Shown here: positions 62,601 to 64,000 of the stretch, piece by piece
Layout of the letters: each line of letters opens with the position of its first letter
Position numbering within the stretch: the stretch's first letter is position 1
Virus record (IMG/VR): IMGVR_UViG_3300023178_000019
Coordinates: 1-64,000 of that record
Source of the DNA: a virus
Reading direction: 5' to 3' (one strand)
DNA length: 64,000 nucleotides
The notes under the pieces: generated by a model
What the model was told of the DNA's origin: nothing
What the model saw: the letters and a program-made list of their open reading frames with translations, nothing else
The model's database searches: none
Program-made: the position numbers and the translations under genes

Positions 62601-64000
62601 ACTTGCTGGGCTCTATCTTCTAACTCAATTCCAATTAATGACTGATAACTAACTGGAGATCTATTATTAAGAACTGTTGAAACAAACTCTTTTAATTTTG
62701 TATAAACCTCTTCGTTAATTTTTTTCTGTTCTTGAACTTCTTGAGAAACATAATTGTTACTTTCAACACTAAATGTGTAAGTATTTACATAATACAAGTT
62801 AGTTGCTGTTGTGGTTTTTAATGTGCCACCTCTTGAAATATCGTAGATTAGTCCGTCAATAATAGTAGCGCAATCTGCTTCTAGATTATCAAAGTTTACA
62901 GATGCGTTACCTTCCATAGTACCTGTATCATCTGTAAGTATTAATGATATACCACCTTGGGTGTCACTAATTCTAAATTCTGTTGAACTTACAATAGCAT
63001 CAACATAATATTGTGTTCCAGCTGTTACGCCGCCTAATGTTCCATCAAATACAATTGGTATGCCGTCACGTAATTTTTCTGTGCTATTACATGTAAAAGT
63101 ACGTGTACCACTTGCAGAAGCAGTTATAGTAACTTTATAATTATTCTTTACCCATGCTGTAGATTCTTTAATTAAGAACTGTTTGTTATTTTTTAGAATA
63201 TCTCTAGTTTGAGGGTTTAAATAACCTTCTCTAATTTGATCTAGTGCATAGCGTACACTTGCCCAAGGTTTGTCGATTGTTAATCCAGATTCTGGTGCAG
63301 GCGTATCTGTACCTAAAGGACCAACATAAACAACATTATCAATTAGTCCATAGTTTGCCCAGTCTGGGAAACCATCTGTTGCACGAAGAATCTGACCATC
63401 AACACCGATTGGTAATCTTGTTGGACCGTTGTTACCAAAGTAAACTAAATCACCTTCTGCTTCGAGTGCTAGTGCTTCAGACCCGATTGTTAAGATATTC
63501 CAATAATCTGCAACTAGATCGTTATCTGGTCTGTTTGCAGTTTCTGATGTGTGTTTTTGTGTACAAATAAATGAACTTGCACCATAAATTACAACATCTC
63601 CTACATGATAATCGTTAGCAGGTACCCAAGTAGATGAATAACCAGTATGTGTAACTGTGTCAATGACACCGCCTGTTTCGCCTGTTACAGTAACTACAAT
63701 GTCGTTTGCAGGAGTTGTTCCTCCAACATCTGCACCTGAAATAGTTATAACATCATTGTCAGCATAACCTGTACCAGCATATCCTGTTGATATACTGACT
63801 GTGTAAACTGTATTTGACTTAACAACATCAAAACGTGCTCCTGAACCACTGCCTGATTCGTTAGTACCAGAAACTTGTGAGAAAGACTCAGTACTTCTTG
63901 TCCAGTTAATACCAGAGTTTAGTCTACTCCAGTAAGTATCGTTCGGTGGTTCAAAATCTAAACTATCTGCAATAGCTACATAGGTATTACCGCCAAGTCT
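53669..64000 (-). CDS. Giant repetitive virion protein (at least 3,443 aa; 5' end beyond the window)
   Basis: The reading frame stays open from the stop at 53669 to base 64000, so an ATG at 62917 is internal; the real start is outside. From N- to C-terminus in the window: a region with GYAGTGYADNDVITISGADV-type strands; about ten repeats of a 'C-x-RDVGYIVDALxYDL' module; a beta-helix-like region (KIDGALHAGGNRSIVSNDF; SVFAYYNYSGYLADFGGRIR); a block with five Asp-box-like SxDGxxW motifs; then domains ending in GLQSLQLGGIAVGIGSAIIT. It resembles the giant structural proteins of marine T4-like phages. A long fibre or baseplate appendage is likely. Confidence 0.85.
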   Translation of the reverse strand, partial: RLGGNTYVAIADSLDFEPPNDTYWSRLNSGINWTRSTESFSQVSGTNESGSGSGARFDVVKSNTVYTVSISTGYAGTGYADNDVITISGADVGGTTPANDIVVTVTGETGGVIDTVTHTGYSSTWVPANDYHVGDVVIYGASSFICTQKHTSETANRPDNDLVADYWNILTIGSEALALEAEGDLVYFGNNGPTRLPIGVDGQILRATDGFPDWANYGLIDNVVYVGPLGTDTPAPESGLTIDKPWASVRYALDQIREGYLNPQTRDILKNNKQFLIKESTAWVKNNYKVTITASASGTRTFTCNSTEKLRDGIPIVFDGTLGGVTAGTQYYVDAIVSSTEFRISDTQGGISLILTDDTGTMEGNASVNFDNLEADCATIIDGLIYDISRGGTLKTTTATNLYYVNTYTFSVESNNYVSQEVQEQKKINEEVYTKLKEFVSTVLNNRSPVSYQSLIGIELEDRAQQVIDFNLTAEEVGAAKANELLDIVVNGIVAGSNTAIALPILPNTTVFIKTGTYNEVLPMILPEYTAVVGDELRTSVVQPQTAIPELANDVNKTTSALNRIKDVADDILQNVEIAKTTGNNVDQQYVNGYAGNTASTNRLNNGVEVITDVLANGLQVVPDLPEVGPTPTSGTNNASDAGFANAVAQLEANRDFIVAEQTAWIQFQVDNTIAPFDALFTFDTANCERDTKYIIDALRYDLTYGGNLETTVAARSYFVNGNPVYGTGKKAETLATYAHLKSIIGDVITETTITPTAGNTETQDTSGTAGSAGAETFADARIQEIYDTIDTDGTLPTPILPDTSWTDTVVQSIVTDFTNVKSSIQTGATNWVNENYPDLDYDQAKCERDIGYIVDALEYDVLFGSTFRSLKAGMSYRRAISSAELVIDSQLEPTLGTIEYTRDRIKYYSTRTAKVDESTNLIIDILENGSGSIPTSYTYTDPTNYDTGFFNARRLITANKDFIISEIDAYMTDNHGAFWVGLDSDSKAQWLEDLDEQIEAVKYDLTYRGNLATIIQSRLFYDLDGAFVRGASQKTETLDAQQRLIDIISDIAQGNAITKSTSNADTQDTNGTAGSLGAGTFAQDRTQEIYNTADTALAPALIKPSTAWTDNALEKLKNVLTERTPVIQDALVDYIDFVYPTLTYNKDLCKRDVGYMIDGIGYDVIFDSNYLSVQNAIAYRRGTVSTELVLNSQLQETLSTVRFLNSAITELTIGVISEPGTRKDGDRAYKLIKDMNTIVQNGLAALPPTVFPTAPGYNTVDFSDTAYATASNTTGVTTTYGDAAAQIVANHAFIQDEIRHWLEDSNNGYDVIWGSISADGQDRCIRDVGYILDAVRYDLTYGGNTQSEIAGSAYYSNFVLTISANELPATLAAYARLKVVVAEVIAETTVTTSPGVTEVQDTSGTPGNAASIEFAEDRVQDVLDYINNGEANTAIEIANSWQQIETTTAYNRILNRKNEIVEDVVFWVEKFHQELEYNQDTCRRDAGLIVDALARDLYTGSNFATTKAGMSYYRLIASALEVVNNELYATVGSMEFMAQKVRRVATVSANASVNLLIEDLTNYINGGKIPVAKWVEPSDADTADVAAASIIWENKAYVTAEVIEFLNQEYPSLTYNQTKCERDVGMLVDALRYDLTYNSNYASVKFAEFYYQKDINGDNELVISEDEKTATLAAYDYAKQIVTGLAVNSAVSPGPLQGYVEPVIRDSLQPVGDAGSLAKVEELMTIVYDSINDQQLRPRVTVTGISSNGFICDVNHNLRVGDIVQFLDEFQDFETYYVKSIVNPTTFTLSGYFNGPTYEADDQNDIIATAYIYQTGSITGVSGTLQQQFTNLTGSLSSIKAAITSFIADKYPTLDYDVAKCERDVGYIVEAVGRDMMNNTNYLTQIVAQAYYRGTQADLVLGAQKNATVQSYRELKNVIATYIDGSALAKKRTNSLMDIIINMLDKGNGNTPEIHGTITYFGDTETINAVDILKANRNFLANEATAWITQSYGGTVTDIEGSPGTIRFTSAHNLIVNDPIVFDENAFGELVAGQTYYVSSIVDTTGVEISDTRGGEPLVLDVASGSSVARYAYDPALCRRDMERYIDAIVYDLQYPGNHKVWKAGELYLNAVNGSEKSDMYHVRNATGVRNQTVNGLRGNLTELNDFGTRRPTAGSYVSLDPGFGPNDTEAWVTNKSCYVQNVTTFGVGCVGCKIDGALHAGGNRSIVSNDFTQVLSDGIGVWCSGNNSLTELVSVFAYYNYSGYLADFGGRIRATNGNSSYGTYGVIAEGTDTGEEPITAIVDNLSQEATIYSVATDGEEEVLGFEFSNAGRDYTNAEFAISGTGFNAAADDDEFRDSAVVETRIIDLNDGNGIGGEDYVTAQNVAQGGDPTYITLAATDFALSNAYSGMNVQITAGSGVGQYAKILRFNNGTKNATVYKPSIEPFTITATTATTNIVTITGNYEHLSVDDPVYLNASVGGLDEGNSPSNVYYVITNNLDGTIQLSDSVGGAAATLITTTGQSVAMYTAGWDNVIPGKAAVAGLDLTTGYTIEPSVHYTEPGFTANNTTTADAIGFDRVDFAMGRYIALPNNGTQTDYSLDGKTWVQAGVLPATGNWSASAFGGGTGATATAVIGGLGGSGAILEAELGEINSIGLPGPTQIARVNVINGGTGFVTAPTIVFTPTAGGGGASAVATVKDGIIQEIIITSTGAGYSQAPTVTAETDKVTEIIVDTKGNNYLTAPTVTITGGGASVQAEVTATLDNRGVATITIDEDNDGILLRGSGYTSQPTVTITDEDARWVAIAPGSTNNAYLTQTDAPGAVWAAGSALPNSNFNDIAFGNGVWVVVGGTGGSGSAGTSTDGENWVSRDNTTPPAGTFVSVAYGGTTFVAINDNGYTSYSSNGITWTVGGALPGSSTNWMKVAYGNGRFVAIGSAGEQAISYDFGQNWSAGSTSLANISSSGWSDVQYGQGLFLASGPIGGTFATSQDGVIWTDRTTGDTAGFAAVAFGNPSNVPIWAAVTSSGSNGAKWIETGARPNGRTYVDTDSIVAFTLREPGSGFTQGSIVSTTAPNTIELNTVSNLFVGQPINFDGDGLAAIGIDSEVKYYISAIAGTDIEISLLDGGASFDIETVAPTAIGTATFAGSPKATIGDPNATIDVAVNSRIRNGALANPTFTNRGAGYTTATAELGGDGNADLYQPSTFIALRGLFELPEPGSNVEFDNIPGSYYKLVTISNVIGQPGSYTATFQISPGLVTLNAPKDGTRVVTTNKYSQVRLTGHDFLYIGTGNQAKTNYPFVDITTADINRQQLSSGGGRVFFTSTDQDGNFNVGGLFGVQQSTGTATLDADAFNLAGLQSLQLGGIAVGIGSAIITQFSTDPFFTENSDSIVPTQRAIKSYITAQIGGGQSSLNVNTLTAGVVFIANDEITTTSGGQLNIKAKMNFTGGIDGAPVALGYFLSR
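55076..56264 (-). repeat. Asp-box-like repeats, probable beta-propeller
   Basis: Five motifs of the type S-x-(D/N)-G-x-x-W (SLDGKTW, STDGENW, SSNGITW, SQDGVIW, and a longer SYDFGQNW) are spaced along about 390 residues, each followed by hydrophobic strands with 'VAYGN' or 'IAFGN'. This is typical of a sialidase/BNR-type propeller, a fold that often binds sugars. Confidence 0.65.
57740..62880 (-). repeat. About ten diverged 'C-x-RDVGYI-DAL-YDL' modules
   Basis: Copies centre near 57.75, 58.41, 59.13, 59.54, 60.03, 60.54, 61.00, 61.45, 61.93 and 62.87 kb, so the spacing is about 0.4-0.9 kb. Examples are CERDIGYIVDALEYDVLFGS, CIRDVGYILDAVRYDLTYGG and CRRDAGLIVDALARDLYTGS. They alternate with helical segments ending in 'NKDFIISEI' or 'VANHAFIQDEI'. 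Confidence 0.75.

Noticed and set aside
57740-62880. A CRISPR-like array because of regular repeats
   Set aside because: Repeats are diverged, coding, 0.4-0.9 kb apart and follow codon boundaries; they are protein modules.
62917-62917. ATG at 62917 as the start of the giant gene
   Set aside because: The same frame has no stop up to base 64000 and the upstream translation continues the same domain, so the start lies outside the window.
1-64000. tRNA genes, integrase, attachment sites or insertion sequences
   Set aside because: I saw no cloverleaf-like sequence, no transposase or integrase motif and no terminal inverted repeats; gaps between genes are too short for most of these.

Overview
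The window is part of the genome of a T4-like marine myovirus (AT-rich, dense genes, very short or negative spacing). Recognisable T4 core genes are uvsW, uvsX, uvsY, gene 32, genes 4, 13, 14, 15, 16, 17, 18 and 19, a dNMP kinase (T4 gene 1 type) and a probable gene 62. Several accessory proteins resemble families I recall from marine cyanophages and pelagiphages. No photosynthesis gene is present. The sugar genes (Kdo and heptose) point to a Gram-negative host with an enterobacterial-type LPS inner core, so a heterotrophic marine proteobacterium is more likely than a cyanobacterium. The host assignment is inference. No tRNA, CRISPR array, insertion sequence or integrase was seen.

Layout. 0-11 kb: replication and repair genes on the minus strand (a very short DNA polymerase III alpha-like protein, a zinc-finger protein, a gp62-like protein, uvsW), interleaved with kdsA/kdsB, a VUT-family (queuosine-precursor) transporter, two 2OG-Fe(II) oxygenases and a cupin. 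10.3-19.8 kb: a glycan island with GT-A and GT-B glycosyltransferases, a GT-A/GT-B fusion, two sulfotransferases on opposite strands, two methyltransferases and a cytidylyltransferase-cupin fusion. This island is joined by stop-start overlaps to uvsY. 19.8-22.6 kb: uvsY, a small acidic protein, uvsX and gene 32. 22.7-42.4 kb: head, neck and tail genes, including a subtilase in the virion block, and an HNH-like/dNMP kinase interlude. 42.4-49.3 kb: a NUDIX protein, then an ADP-heptose cassette (hldE, hldD, cupin, gmhB) facing a minus-strand GT9 heptosyltransferase-like, NodU-type carbamoyltransferase and 2OG-oxygenase operon. 49.4-64 kb: adhesin and tail-fibre genes, including a 37-cysteine protein, an S74-chaperone fibre and a giant repeat protein whose 5' end lies beyond the window.

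Regulation. T4-type late boxes (GATAAATA, TATAAATA and close variants) precede many genes. At five genes the box sits exactly five bases before the ATG, and at three more a TAAATAC variant sits four bases before it, with no Shine-Dalgarno sequence in any case. This predicts leaderless late mRNAs. Four near-perfect sigma70 promoters, all with 17-bp spacers, precede hldE, the gene upstream of uvsW, gene 32 and the dNMP kinase. They suggest early transcription of these units by host RNA polymerase. Five hairpin terminators punctuate the minus-strand operons.

The most system-like content is the combined Kdo, ADP-heptose, heptosyl transfer, carbamoylation and sulfation capacity, which could remodel the host LPS inner core or decorate the virion.
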